Positions 27,787 to 36,815 of a stretch of DNA of 64,000 nt are shown in pieces. The stretch lies in the NCBI RefSeq assembly GCF_001310815.1, contig NZ_BAZK01000003.1, positions 310,001 through 374,000 of the forward strand, written 5' to 3'. Positions within the stretch are counted from its first letter, which is position 1. Every line of letters begins with the position of its first letter. The notes beneath the pieces are model-generated. The model did no database searches and was not told the DNA's origin. It worked only from the letters and a program-made list of their open reading frames with translations. The position numbers and the translations under genes were made by a program. The DNA comes from Pseudovibrio denitrificans JCM 12308 (GTDB taxonomy: Bacteria > Pseudomonadota > Alphaproteobacteria > Rhizobiales > Stappiaceae).

Positions 27787-29073
27787 TTATGAATCTCCCA
27801 GTGACACGACACCGCGAGCTGCGAGATCGTCAATTTCTTCTCTAGTTTTTTGCAGATATTTGGTGAGCACTTCAAGGCTGTCCTCACCAAGGGTCGGCGG
27901 CGCTTTCCGGTATGTAACTGGCGTTTTGCTGTAATTGATCGGGTTACCAATCAGGCTAACCTGCCCATCATCAGATTGCTTGTGTGGCAGAGAAATCTTC
28001 ATGCCACGATGCAGGATCTGCGGATCGCTGAAGACACCTGCCAAATCGTTGACCGGCCCACATGGAACACCAACAGCTTCAAGCTCGTCAGTCCAATGCT
28101 GGGCGCCTTGTTTGATCGTGAACTGACGCAGCAACGGCACCAACTCACTGCGGTTGCGCACACGGTCGGCATTGGTTGCAAAGCGTGGATCAGTGCTCAG
28201 TTCCGGACACCCCAGAACCTCACAGAAACGCTGGTACTGCGCATCGTTGCCAACAGCCACCATGAAGTCCTTGTCAGAGGCCGGGAAGGTCTCATAAGGC
28301 ACGATGGTCGGGTGTGCATTTCCAAGCCGTTTCGGGATGTTGCCATCCGTCAGATAAGAAAGGCCCTGATTGATCAGCCAGGCCACCTGACAGTCGAGCA
28401 GGGAAATGTCGATGTGTTGACCTTCACCGTTCTTCTCACGATGATGCAGAGCCGCCAGAATAGCGTTACAGGCGTACATGCCGCACATCACATCAGCAAT
28501 GCCAACACCAATCTTGGTTGGGCTGCCGCCTTCCTCTTCCGGAAGACCTGTGATGCTCATAATCCCGCCCATGGCCTGGATCAGCGCGTCATAGCCTGCT
28601 CGGTGAGAGTAGGGGCCTGTCTGGCCAAAACCAGTGATAGAGCAGTAGATCAGACGATCATTTTTCGCGCGCAGATCATCATAACCCAGACCTTTGCGGG
28701 CAAGGTCACCAACCTTGAAGTTCTCGATAACCACATCGGCTGTCGCCGCCAACTCCTTCAGCATCTCCACGCCTTCTTCAGAGCGCATGTCGATGCCGAG
28801 TGAATGCTTGTTGCGGTTGGAGCTGAGGTAATAGGCGCTCTCGCCAGTGTCTGCCCCGTCTTTGCCTTTCAGGAAAGGAGGGCCCCACTTGCGGGTATCA
28901 TCACCGCGCTGCGGGTGTTCAATCTTGATGATCTCAGCGCCCATGTCACCCAGCAGCTGGGTGCAGGTTGGGCCTGCCAGAATGCGGGAAAGGTCAAGCA
29001 CCACAAGGCCATCCAGTGGCCCTTTGGCGTTGTTGGAAGAGTGGTGCTGTTCACCGTCTCGTTGAGAATTCAA
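27787..29073 (-). CDS. Class III (CaiB/BaiF) CoA-transferase
   Basis: About 428 residues. Family III enzymes move CoA between carboxylic acids through an aspartyl-CoA anhydride. Conserved blocks are VLDLSRILAGPTCTQLLGDMGA, in two parts, IENFKVGDLARKGLGYD, CSITGFGQTGPY, and the catalytic Asp in GVGIADVMCGMYA. The first codon in frame is TTG at 29073, with about 25 non-conserved residues before the domain, so the true start is uncertain. Formyl-CoA:oxalate CoA-transferase is paired with a ThDP enzyme in oxalate breakdown; the same pairing here is suggestive but substrate residues were not checked. Confidence 0.87.
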   Translation of the reverse strand: MNSQRDGEQHHSSNNAKGPLDGLVVLDLSRILAGPTCTQLLGDMGAEIIKIEHPQRGDDTRKWGPPFLKGKDGADTGESAYYLSSNRNKHSLGIDMRSEEGVEMLKELAATADVVIENFKVGDLARKGLGYDDLRAKNDRLIYCSITGFGQTGPYSHRAGYDALIQAMGGIMSITGLPEEEGGSPTKIGVGIADVMCGMYACNAILAALHHREKNGEGQHIDISLLDCQVAWLINQGLSYLTDGNIPKRLGNAHPTIVPYETFPASDKDFMVAVGNDAQYQRFCEVLGCPELSTDPRFATNADRVRNRSELVPLLRQFTIKQGAQHWTDELEAVGVPCGPVNDLAGVFSDPQILHRGMKISLPHKQSDDGQVSLIGNPINYSKTPVTYRKAPPTLGEDSLEVLTKYLQKTREEIDDLAARGVVSLGDS

Positions 29074-29270
29074 ACCGTCTAATCCATTGGTATTGAGGCA
29101 AGATTGGCCGCAAATGGAGGGTGACTGACCCTGTCACATGCAGCAATCCAGCAAATTTTGGAGAGACGTTAGAGCACTCGGAAAAGGCCCACCACAACAA
29201 ACTGGAAAATCACACAGTATCGTGATGACCCGTGAAATTTACAGTTTCCAGCGTGATGGACCTGTGGGTT

Positions 29271-30107
29271 TTACCAGTGCTTGGTGTTGGCAAGATCAAG
29301 CCATGCACGGCGGATCCAGTTGGCTTTCATGGAGTGGCCACCATCATGAAGGCAAAGCTCCAGCTTCTCACCTTCAGCAGACCACACATCACACTCCAGC
29401 TCGCCGGCAGTGATGGACGTTGGCTCAGTGCCATAAAGACCAGCCTGCCGCTTCCACACATCCAGACTGTCAAACACATCAGACTGACGCCAGTTCGCGC
29501 CAATGGCCCGGCCTACCATCGGTACGGTTTTATCTTCAACACCGTGCGTGTGGTACAGGTTGGTCAAAGGAGACGGACACTTCTCCGGAATAGGATCCCA
29601 GAAGGCACCGGCAATCGGAGCAAAACCGGCATAGTTTTCGCCTTTATAGCAGGCCAGATTCCAAACCATGGAACCACCCATGGAAAAGCCGGAAAGCAGG
29701 ATCTTCTCACGATCAATCGGAAAACGATCAGAAACGTCTGCCAGCAACTCATCGAAGAACTTGAACTCGTTGCGATCCTGACTTGGGGAGCCCGGATAAG
29801 ACCAGGAACCACCAACCCCCTGCGGCACGATCAAAGCCACGCCAAGCTCGTTTGCAAGGTTGCGCAGAGCCTTGTTCTCAATGGCGCGATCAGCTTTGCC
29901 CTTCCACCCGTGTAGGTAGATTATGGCGCCAATCTGTTCATCGGAGGCAGGAGAATCCGGAAGTGCAATATAGTATTCACCGCTCTCAACTTCACACGGC
30001 GCTGTCACGCCACAGGTCGCTTCCTCAGCCATACTTGCATTGGGAACCAACCCTGAAATAACCACAGTAGCAAACGTAATCGCACTTGTAATAAGGCTCA
30101 TGCCCAT
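29271..30107 (-). CDS. Exported polyhydroxybutyrate depolymerase/feruloyl-esterase-like hydrolase
   Basis: 278 residues. Residues 1-27 form a signal peptide ending ASMAEE. An alpha/beta-hydrolase fold follows: IIYLHGWKGKADRA (oxyanion strand), nucleophile Ser in LLSGFSMGGSMVW, and the catalytic His in HDGGHSM; the Asp is probably in GVEDKTVPM. Cysteines near residues 32 and 37 (TCGVTAPC) may form a disulfide. LpqC-type relatives hydrolyse short polyesters or aryl esters in the periplasm. No PHB gene is nearby; the substrate is unknown. Confidence 0.82.
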   Translation of the reverse strand: MGMSLITSAITFATVVISGLVPNASMAEEATCGVTAPCEVESGEYYIALPDSPASDEQIGAIIYLHGWKGKADRAIENKALRNLANELGVALIVPQGVGGSWSYPGSPSQDRNEFKFFDELLADVSDRFPIDREKILLSGFSMGGSMVWNLACYKGENYAGFAPIAGAFWDPIPEKCPSPLTNLYHTHGVEDKTVPMVGRAIGANWRQSDVFDSLDVWKRQAGLYGTEPTSITAGELECDVWSAEGEKLELCLHDGGHSMKANWIRRAWLDLANTKHW

Positions 30108-30261
30108 TCCACTTCTTGCCGGTTTCTCGGATCGAACTCTTTGAAATTCATGGCTAAATCCACGAATTGCCGAGATTAATTTTGATTATGCTAACATACG
30201 CCTCAAGGGCGGTCTTACTCTCAAAAATGATGCCGTCATTTACGGCTTACCGCGAAAGGGC

Positions 30262-31047
30262 CTACTGCCATTCCCCTTCCGTGGGAATGTGCAAGGTATT
30301 GCCGCAATGCTTGCAGTGAACGGCGTCATTATCGTGACGATTAAGGCCACAATCAGGACAGGCGTATTTGACTTTCGACGGACGGAAAATGGTCTGGATC
30401 AGCCGTAAGAACAGCGCCACGCCAAATACCATGATGACGATCGTAATCCCGCGACCCATCGTATCCGTCATAGTGATATCGCCGTAGCCAGTCGTCGTCA
30501 GCGTGGTGACGGTAAAGTACAGCGCATCCATGTAGGAGTTGATGTCCGGGTTCAGCTGCGCCTCAATCACATAAACAACCGCGCTCACCATAAACACGAA
30601 AACCATCAGGTTCAGGGCAGAGTTGATGATCTCTTCATGCTCTTTGAACCACGAGAACGTCTCCCGCAAATCCTTCACCACATGATAGGAGCGCAGCAAC
30701 CGTAGCATGCGGATTACGCGCAGGAAGCCGAGGTTCTCGATAAACGCTTCTGCAAACAGCGAAAGGATCACAATCAGATCCGCAAGCGCCGTGCTGTCAA
30801 ACGCCGCTCTGAAGGGCCGCAGGGCAATAGCAAGGCGGAAGCCATAATCAACCAGCAGAATGAAACCGATAGCCCAGTCCAGCCGTGGGTAGCTTTCCAA
30901 CTGTGGAAGCGTGGCAGAAAGCACGAAGTAGAGGATCGTCACCACATCGAACATCAACAGTCCGATGCGCCAGGAACGCGCTGCGGTGGTCTGCCCGAAA
31001 TAGAGACGTCGCAAAGCGCCCCTGAAATCGGTTATTGCTTCCTGCAT
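30262..31047 (-). CDS. Voltage-gated-type K+ channel protein with C-terminal zinc ribbon
   Basis: About 261 residues from ATG 31047; an upstream TTG at 31086 is less likely. Six helices of the ion-transport family are present: the S4-like segment is NLGFLRVIRMLRLLRSYHVV with regularly spaced Arg, and the pore filter is TTTGYGDI, diagnostic of K+ channels. The last 40 residues are unusual: CPDCG...HCKHCG, two CxxC knuckles that form a small zinc ribbon in the cytoplasm. That domain may sense redox state or bind a partner; this is inference. Confidence 0.88.
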   Translation of the reverse strand: MQEAITDFRGALRRLYFGQTTAARSWRIGLLMFDVVTILYFVLSATLPQLESYPRLDWAIGFILLVDYGFRLAIALRPFRAAFDSTALADLIVILSLFAEAFIENLGFLRVIRMLRLLRSYHVVKDLRETFSWFKEHEEIINSALNLMVFVFMVSAVVYVIEAQLNPDINSYMDALYFTVTTLTTTGYGDITMTDTMGRGITIVIMVFGVALFLRLIQTIFRPSKVKYACPDCGLNRHDNDAVHCKHCGNTLHIPTEGEWQ

Positions 31048-31278
31048 AAATCTAAATCCCCTAATCCCGACGTGTTGCCCGATCAAAATCTACTAGCAAA
31101 TCTGGGGTTTTCTGCAAAGTCACTCAAGATCCCGGCGCAAAAACTTTCGTGTGAACCACTATTGCAGACGTTCCGCTAAGGCTGTCGGCCAAGTGGCAAG
31201 TAAACCCTTACGTTTTCCCTCAGTGAGTTTATCGAAAAATTCTGCAACTGATTAAAGGGTTTCTGCTCTACTTCCGGC

Positions 31279-32208
31279 ATGAAAAAAGCCAAGGCCATTC
31301 CGGTGCCGCCACCTCCCGGGTATTTGGAGGAATGGCGGGCAACCAACAACACCTGTCTGGTAACAGGCGCAACGGATGGCATCGGCAGGGCACTTGCGAT
31401 CCGTCTGGCAGATGCTGGCCAAAGTCTGGTCCTCGTAGGCCGGTCCAAGGATAAATTGAGATCCGTCCTCAAAGAGGTTGGCGAAGCTGGCCCTAATCGC
31501 TCCCATCGCAGCTTTGTTGCAGACCTCTCGCTCATCTCAGAGGTGGATCGCCTCGCCAACGAGATCCAGCAAAAGCTGCCGGACCTGAGCCGTGTTGTCC
31601 TCTGCGCCAGCGAAATCTCGGGCTTTCACGGCATCACTAAAGAGGGGATCGAGGCAGGCTTTGCGGTCATCTACCTCAGCCGGTTCCAACTCCTCAACAA
31701 ACTCACGCCTCTGCTGAAGAAGCAGAAAGCACCCCGCGTCGTCTCCTTCGCCAGTCCAGCCACCCGGTTCGAGCTGCCCAATATGACGCTGCTCAACAAT
31801 CCGGATTGCAACCTCAGCAACTGGGAACGTCGCAAGGCCCACACCAACTGCAACCTTCTCTTCCTTGCAGAAATTGCAGAGCAGCTGAAAGATACCGAGA
31901 TCTGCATCAACGCCTTTGGCCCCGGTCTTGTCCTCACCAAACAGATACAGGGCTACAGCGCAGCAAGGCGCTTCTGGCTGGGCATGAAGAGCTCATTGGT
32001 CGGCAAATCCGCACCTTACGCGGCACTGCCAGCCATGCACATGCTGCTCTCGCAGGATTTTGCGGAGAAGACCGGCGGCTTCTACGAATGCGGCACCAAA
32101 TACCCACCGGACAAGCATTTTCTGGATGCTGAAACGCGGCGCAAGTTCTGGGAAGACACACAACAACTCGTGCAACTGGCACAGGCGAGTGAGTGTAAAA
32201 ACACCTAG
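31279..32208 (+). CDS. Short-chain dehydrogenase/reductase-like protein, catalytic Tyr replaced
   Basis: 309 residues. The Rossmann motif TGATDGIGRALA lies near residue 30-41, with GRSKDKL for the adenine ribose and a serine in VVSFASPA at the usual catalytic position. The Tyr of YxxxK is not found: the lysine occurs in WERRKAHTN with Trp four residues before it. NNAG is also changed to LCASE. A C-terminal extension of about 60 residues resembles retinol dehydrogenase-like SDRs. The protein may be a non-enzymatic SDR or act with different residues. No operon partner is seen. Confidence 0.78.
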   Translation: MKKAKAIPVPPPPGYLEEWRATNNTCLVTGATDGIGRALAIRLADAGQSLVLVGRSKDKLRSVLKEVGEAGPNRSHRSFVADLSLISEVDRLANEIQQKLPDLSRVVLCASEISGFHGITKEGIEAGFAVIYLSRFQLLNKLTPLLKKQKAPRVVSFASPATRFELPNMTLLNNPDCNLSNWERRKAHTNCNLLFLAEIAEQLKDTEICINAFGPGLVLTKQIQGYSAARRFWLGMKSSLVGKSAPYAALPAMHMLLSQDFAEKTGGFYECGTKYPPDKHFLDAETRRKFWEDTQQLVQLAQASECKNT

Positions 32209-32416
32209 AAACCGCTTTTTGTGACAGCGGTCACGGGCTTTCCCTCACGAAAGTGAGAGGAGAACTTCACTTCTCAATCCGACTTGAACGCAACGTCGCC
32301 AGGGCACCTTGGCAGCGAAGACTCCAGCTGTGCCCAAGCCATCAAGGATTGAGTCACTTCCCTAGGGTAATGTTAGGCAAGTGCTGCCAGCAATTCTCAA
32401 TGTGTAAGAGTAAAAA

Positions 32417-33574
32417 ATGAAAAATAAAATTGAATTCCCTGCCGGCCGGAATGGAAGTTTGATTTCATCTGCTCGTAAAGTCGCCGCTTCATTTCTAGTG
32501 GCGTCTCTTGGCAGTTTCCTCATTTCAGGAGTGGTCAACGCGCAAGAGGCAGCACCCCCGCCGCCGGGTGTTCTTGTAGAACCTGCGCGCAAAGAAGTTA
32601 TTGAAGAAGAACGCGTTTTCGCAGGCCGTACCGAAGCAATCAGTCAGGTTGCCCTCATCGCACGTGTTGGCGGATTCCTTGAGCCGCTGGAGTTCAAGGA
32701 AGGACAAACCGTCAAACAAGGCGATCTTCTCTACGTGATCCAGCAGGAGCCGTACGAGTTCGCCGTTGAGCAATCGCAGGCCAATCTGGAAAGCGCTCAG
32801 GCCAAGGTAGATCTGGCAAAGGTCGATTTTGACCGTAAAGAGCAGCTGGTCAATCGGGATACGATCTCGGTTTCAGAACTGGACACGGCTCGTGCCAACC
32901 TCAAAGAAGCCAACGCTACCCTCGCTCTTCGTCAGGCAGACCTCAAACTCTCCGAACTTGACCTGAGCTACACCGAAATCCGTGCTCCCCTGGATGGCCA
33001 GATCGGAACCTCCGCGTTTAAGGAAGGGGCTTACGTAAATGCCAACAGCGGCACACTGGCGACCATCACCTCTCTGGATCCGATCCGCGTTGCCTTCCCT
33101 GTTCCTCAGGCGCTGATCCTGCAGGCACAGCGGGCAGATAATCTGGAAACAGACAACATCCTCATTCGTATCCGACTGTCTGATGGCAAGTTCTATCAAC
33201 ACGACGGCAAGCTGGACTTCCTGGAAGCGGAAGCCAATCCGGGCACTGATACCGTCACTGCCTACGCTGTCTTCGGCAATCCTGATCATGTTCTCTTCGA
33301 TCATCAGCTGGTTGATGTGGTCGCCAACGCCAAAGATGCAGCCCCTGTGCTCGTCGTCTCCCAATCCGCACTGTTGCTGGATCAGGAAGGTCCATACGTG
33401 CTGAAGGTGAACAAGGAAGATGTGGTGGAGCAGCAGCGTATCACCGTTGTTGATCAGATCAACGGCCTCGTCATCGTTGGCAGTGGTCTGGAAGAAGGCG
33501 ATCTGGTGATCACCTCCGGCATTCAGAAAGTCCGTCCGGGAATTAAAGTCAACGCGCAGCTGGCAGGTCAGTAA
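32417..33574 (+). CDS. RND efflux membrane fusion protein, AcrA/MexA-like
   Basis: 385 residues. An N-terminal export signal (residues about 20-45, ending VNAQE) is followed by the biotinyl-lipoyl half (GFLEPLEFKEGQTVKQGDLLYVI), a long helical hairpin (residues 115-175) and the second lipoyl half with YTEIRAPLDGQIGTS. The C-terminal barrel ends at VRPGIKVNAQ. It links the RND pump to an outer-membrane channel. The pump gene begins three bases after its stop. No TolC-type gene is nearby; no regulator adjoins it, so expression control is not visible. Confidence 0.92.
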   Translation: MKNKIEFPAGRNGSLISSARKVAASFLVASLGSFLISGVVNAQEAAPPPPGVLVEPARKEVIEEERVFAGRTEAISQVALIARVGGFLEPLEFKEGQTVKQGDLLYVIQQEPYEFAVEQSQANLESAQAKVDLAKVDFDRKEQLVNRDTISVSELDTARANLKEANATLALRQADLKLSELDLSYTEIRAPLDGQIGTSAFKEGAYVNANSGTLATITSLDPIRVAFPVPQALILQAQRADNLETDNILIRIRLSDGKFYQHDGKLDFLEAEANPGTDTVTAYAVFGNPDHVLFDHQLVDVVANAKDAAPVLVVSQSALLLDQEGPYVLKVNKEDVVEQQRITVVDQINGLVIVGSGLEEGDLVITSGIQKVRPGIKVNAQLAGQ

Positions 33575-33577
33575 ACC

Positions 33578-36500
33578 ATGATCTATGACATGTTTATTCG
33601 CCGACCGCGGTTGGCGATGGTGATTTCGATCCTGATCGTCGTTGTCGGCGCGATTTCGATCTTTTCCATCCCGGTCTCTCAGTATCCAACAATCGCACCG
33701 CCAACCGTGCAGGTGAACGCCACCTACATCGGCGCAGATGCGCTCACGGTGGAAGAGAGTGTGGGCCAGCCCATCGAAGGGGCGGTCAACGGCGTGGATG
33801 GCATGCGCTATATGAAGTCGTCTTCATCCAGCGATGGCACCTACTCCCTAACGGTTTACTTCGATCTGACCACCAATCCCGACATCAATGCGGTAAACGT
33901 TCAGAACCGAATAAGCACGATCGAGAGTAAGCTCCCGCAGGAAGTGCGGGATCAGGGCGTCAACGTCACCAAAAAAGCTGGTGACCTGCTGCAGGCGATC
34001 TCCTTTTACTCTCCGGATCAAACCCACGACGGCCTCTTCATTTCCAACTACGTCACCATCAACATCGTAGACGAACTGAAGCGTATTCCGGGCGTCGGGG
34101 ATGCCAGCGTGTTTGGCGCGCAGGATTACTCCATGCGCATCTGGCTGGATCCGGTCAAACTCAGAGCCCTCAATCTGACAGCAGAAGACGTAATCTCTGC
34201 AGTTCAATCTCAAAACAAGCAGGCAGCTGTAGGCCGTATTGGTGCCGCACCTCTGGCTGCGGACCAGCAACTTCAGCTGACGGTCACGGCGAAAGGCCGC
34301 TTGAACACCGTTGAGGAGTTTCAGAACATCGTTCTGCGCGCCAATCCGGATGGATCTGTCGTCCACCTGAGCAACGTGGCCCGCGTAGAACTCAGCAGTG
34401 CCTCCTTTGACGTTCTGGCAGAGTACAATCAGCAGCCAACGGCGATGATCGGTATATACTTGTCACCGGGCGCAAATGCCGTGGCAGTGTCAGAAGCCGT
34501 CAATGAGCGTATTGCTTATCTGGCAGAACGCTTTCCGGAAGACCTCACTTACATCTCTGTCTTCGATACTTCTCTCTTCGTGAATGAGATGATTTCGAAG
34601 GTGATCCACACCCTGCTGGAAGCCTTCGTGCTTGTGACCATTGTGGTCTACGTTTTCCTCGGCAAGTTCCGGGCAACGCTCATCCCACTCATCGCGGTGC
34701 CGGTGTCAATCATCGGTGCAGTTGCAGTGGCTTACATGATGGGTTACTCGGCCAACACAATCTCATTGCTAGCTCTGGTGCTTGCCATTGGTATTGTGGT
34801 GGATGACGCGATCATCGTCGTTGAGAACGTTGAACGCATTATGCACGAGCACCCTGACCTCACACCGGCGCAGGCAACGTCCAAAGCCGTGGGTGAGATT
34901 GCCGCTCCCGTGCTCGCCACTACGCTTGTGCTGCTCTCGGTGTTTGTGCCAGTGGCCTTCCTGCCGGGTTCATCCGGTGTGCTCTTCCGCGAGTTTGCGG
35001 TGTCCATCTCTGCAGCTATGGTCATCTCCACCATCAACGCGCTGTCCCTGTCTCCGGCACTTTGTGCAATCTTGATGAAGTCAGAGAACCTGACGGGCGT
35101 GATGGCCAAAATCTCTCAGAAGATTGATGATGTTGGTCACGGTTACGCGAACCTCATCAAACGCATTGCCAAGATGTCTTTGTACTCTTTGCTTGCGGTT
35201 GTTGGTTTTGCACTTTTCGGTTTCCTGATTGTGTCCAACACACCAGATGGCTTCGTACCGGATGAGGACAAAGGCTATGCCATGGTGCTGGTCAACCTGC
35301 CTCCGGGCGCGTCTCGCAACCGGACAGAAGCCGTCATGCGCAAAGCTGATGAGATCATTCGTAAGGATCCGGCGGTGGACTCCACCACCATGATCATTGG
35401 CCTCGATCTGTTGGCTGGTGGTGGTTCTTCTCCAAACGCAGGTGTCTTCTTCGTCAAACTCAAAGACTATGAGGAACGTCCATCTCGCGAACTGTCGTCC
35501 TTCGCCTTTGTCTATCGAACATACGGATCGCTGGCCGGTATTCCGGAAGCAACCTTCTTCCCGGTCAACCCGGCGGCGATTGATGGTCTGGGCACCGTAG
35601 GTGGCTTCGAGTTCATCATGGAAGCGCTGGAAGGTCAGGACCCGACGGTCCTTGCACAAGTCTCCCGCTCTCTGATCGTGGCGGCGAATGAAGCGCCGGA
35701 TATTGCGTCGTTCTTCACCACCTTCAACGCAAACACCCCTCAGCTTAATGTACAGCTGGACCGTGAACGCGCGCAGGTGCTCGGCCTCAACATCGCCAGC
35801 GTCTACAACGCGTTGCAGGCAACGCTGGGCGGCTACTACATCAACGACTTCAACCTCTATGGCCGGACATGGACCGTCCGCCTGCAGGCTGAACAGAAGT
35901 ACCGCTCTGGTGTTGAGGACATTGGTTCCATCTTTGTCCGCTCTGACACCGGTGAGATGGTGGAGCTGTCCTCCGTTGTGCACACAGAGCTGTCGCGTGG
36001 TGCAAACACCATCACCCGCTACAACAACTACCGTGCAGTCTCCTTCAACGGCAACGCCGCTCCGGGAGCTGGCTTGGGTGAAGCTCTGACAGCAATGGAA
36101 GGTGTAGCCGCCGAAGCCTTGCCGAAGGGCTATGCTTATGAATGGACTGGTCTGGCGCTGGAACAGAAAGAAGCAGCAGGTCAAACGGCATTGGTGCTCG
36201 GTCTGGCATTCCTGTTCGCCTACTTGTTCCTCGTGGCGCTCTATGAAAGCTGGAACACACCAATACCAGTTCTGCTTTCTGTGGCCCCGGCCTTGGCAGG
36301 TGCTTTGCTCAGCCTTTGGATCTTCGGATTGGCGTTCGATCTCTATGCGCAGATCGGTATGGTCATTCTGATCGCATTGGCTGGTAAGAACGCGATCCTG
36401 ATGAACGAGTTCTCACTTGAAAAACGCATTGATGGCATGGGGCTTTATGAATCCGCCATTGAAGGTGCACGCCTGCGTTTCCGCCCGGTGATGATGACAT

Positions 36501-36766
36501 CACTGGCATTCTCCGCAGGTCTGGTGCCATTGGTGATCGCATCTGGTCCGGGTGCAGGCGCAATGGTCGCCGTGGGCGTTCCGGTGCTGGCTGGTATGCT
36601 GTTCTCAGCAACCATCGGCATCTTCCTCATCCCAACTCTTTACGTCAGCTTCCAATGGATGCGCGAAAAGGCTGGCTGGACCATCGAGGAAGGTCGCGCA
36701 GCCAAAGGCACTGGCGGTGAGTTGGCAGCAAGCGATGGCAAAGAAGAAAAGCCGTCTGATAGCTGA
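33578..36766 (+). CDS. RND multidrug efflux permease, AcrB/MexB-like
   Basis: 1062 residues, full length for HAE-1 transporters. It exports diverse amphiphiles from membrane or periplasm using proton flow. The proton-relay aspartates lie in AIGIVVDDAIIVVENVER and the lysine of the relay in LAGKNAILMNEF. Twelve transmembrane helices flank two large periplasmic loops. The tail after residue 1025 is charged. It is co-transcribed with the fusion protein and ends at a strong terminator. The substrate range cannot be predicted from sequence. Confidence 0.94.
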   Translation: MIYDMFIRRPRLAMVISILIVVVGAISIFSIPVSQYPTIAPPTVQVNATYIGADALTVEESVGQPIEGAVNGVDGMRYMKSSSSSDGTYSLTVYFDLTTNPDINAVNVQNRISTIESKLPQEVRDQGVNVTKKAGDLLQAISFYSPDQTHDGLFISNYVTINIVDELKRIPGVGDASVFGAQDYSMRIWLDPVKLRALNLTAEDVISAVQSQNKQAAVGRIGAAPLAADQQLQLTVTAKGRLNTVEEFQNIVLRANPDGSVVHLSNVARVELSSASFDVLAEYNQQPTAMIGIYLSPGANAVAVSEAVNERIAYLAERFPEDLTYISVFDTSLFVNEMISKVIHTLLEAFVLVTIVVYVFLGKFRATLIPLIAVPVSIIGAVAVAYMMGYSANTISLLALVLAIGIVVDDAIIVVENVERIMHEHPDLTPAQATSKAVGEIAAPVLATTLVLLSVFVPVAFLPGSSGVLFREFAVSISAAMVISTINALSLSPALCAILMKSENLTGVMAKISQKIDDVGHGYANLIKRIAKMSLYSLLAVVGFALFGFLIVSNTPDGFVPDEDKGYAMVLVNLPPGASRNRTEAVMRKADEIIRKDPAVDSTTMIIGLDLLAGGGSSPNAGVFFVKLKDYEERPSRELSSFAFVYRTYGSLAGIPEATFFPVNPAAIDGLGTVGGFEFIMEALEGQDPTVLAQVSRSLIVAANEAPDIASFFTTFNANTPQLNVQLDRERAQVLGLNIASVYNALQATLGGYYINDFNLYGRTWTVRLQAEQKYRSGVEDIGSIFVRSDTGEMVELSSVVHTELSRGANTITRYNNYRAVSFNGNAAPGAGLGEALTAMEGVAAEALPKGYAYEWTGLALEQKEAAGQTALVLGLAFLFAYLFLVALYESWNTPIPVLLSVAPALAGALLSLWIFGLAFDLYAQIGMVILIALAGKNAILMNEFSLEKRIDGMGLYESAIEGARLRFRPVMMTSLAFSAGLVPLVIASGPGAGAMVAVGVPVLAGMLFSATIGIFLIPTLYVSFQWMREKAGWTIEEGRAAKGTGGELAASDGKEEKPSDS

Positions 36767-36793
36767 TCTGTCTGAAAAATAGCAACAATGGAG

Positions 36794-36815
36794 AAGGCGC
36801 CTCGAGCGCCTTTTT
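36794..36815. terminator. Terminator after the RND operon
   Basis: AAGGCGC (36794-36800) pairs with GCGCCTT (36806-36812) over a CTCGA loop, followed by TTT. It lies between the convergent RND and CNB-CPBP genes. Confidence 0.85.
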
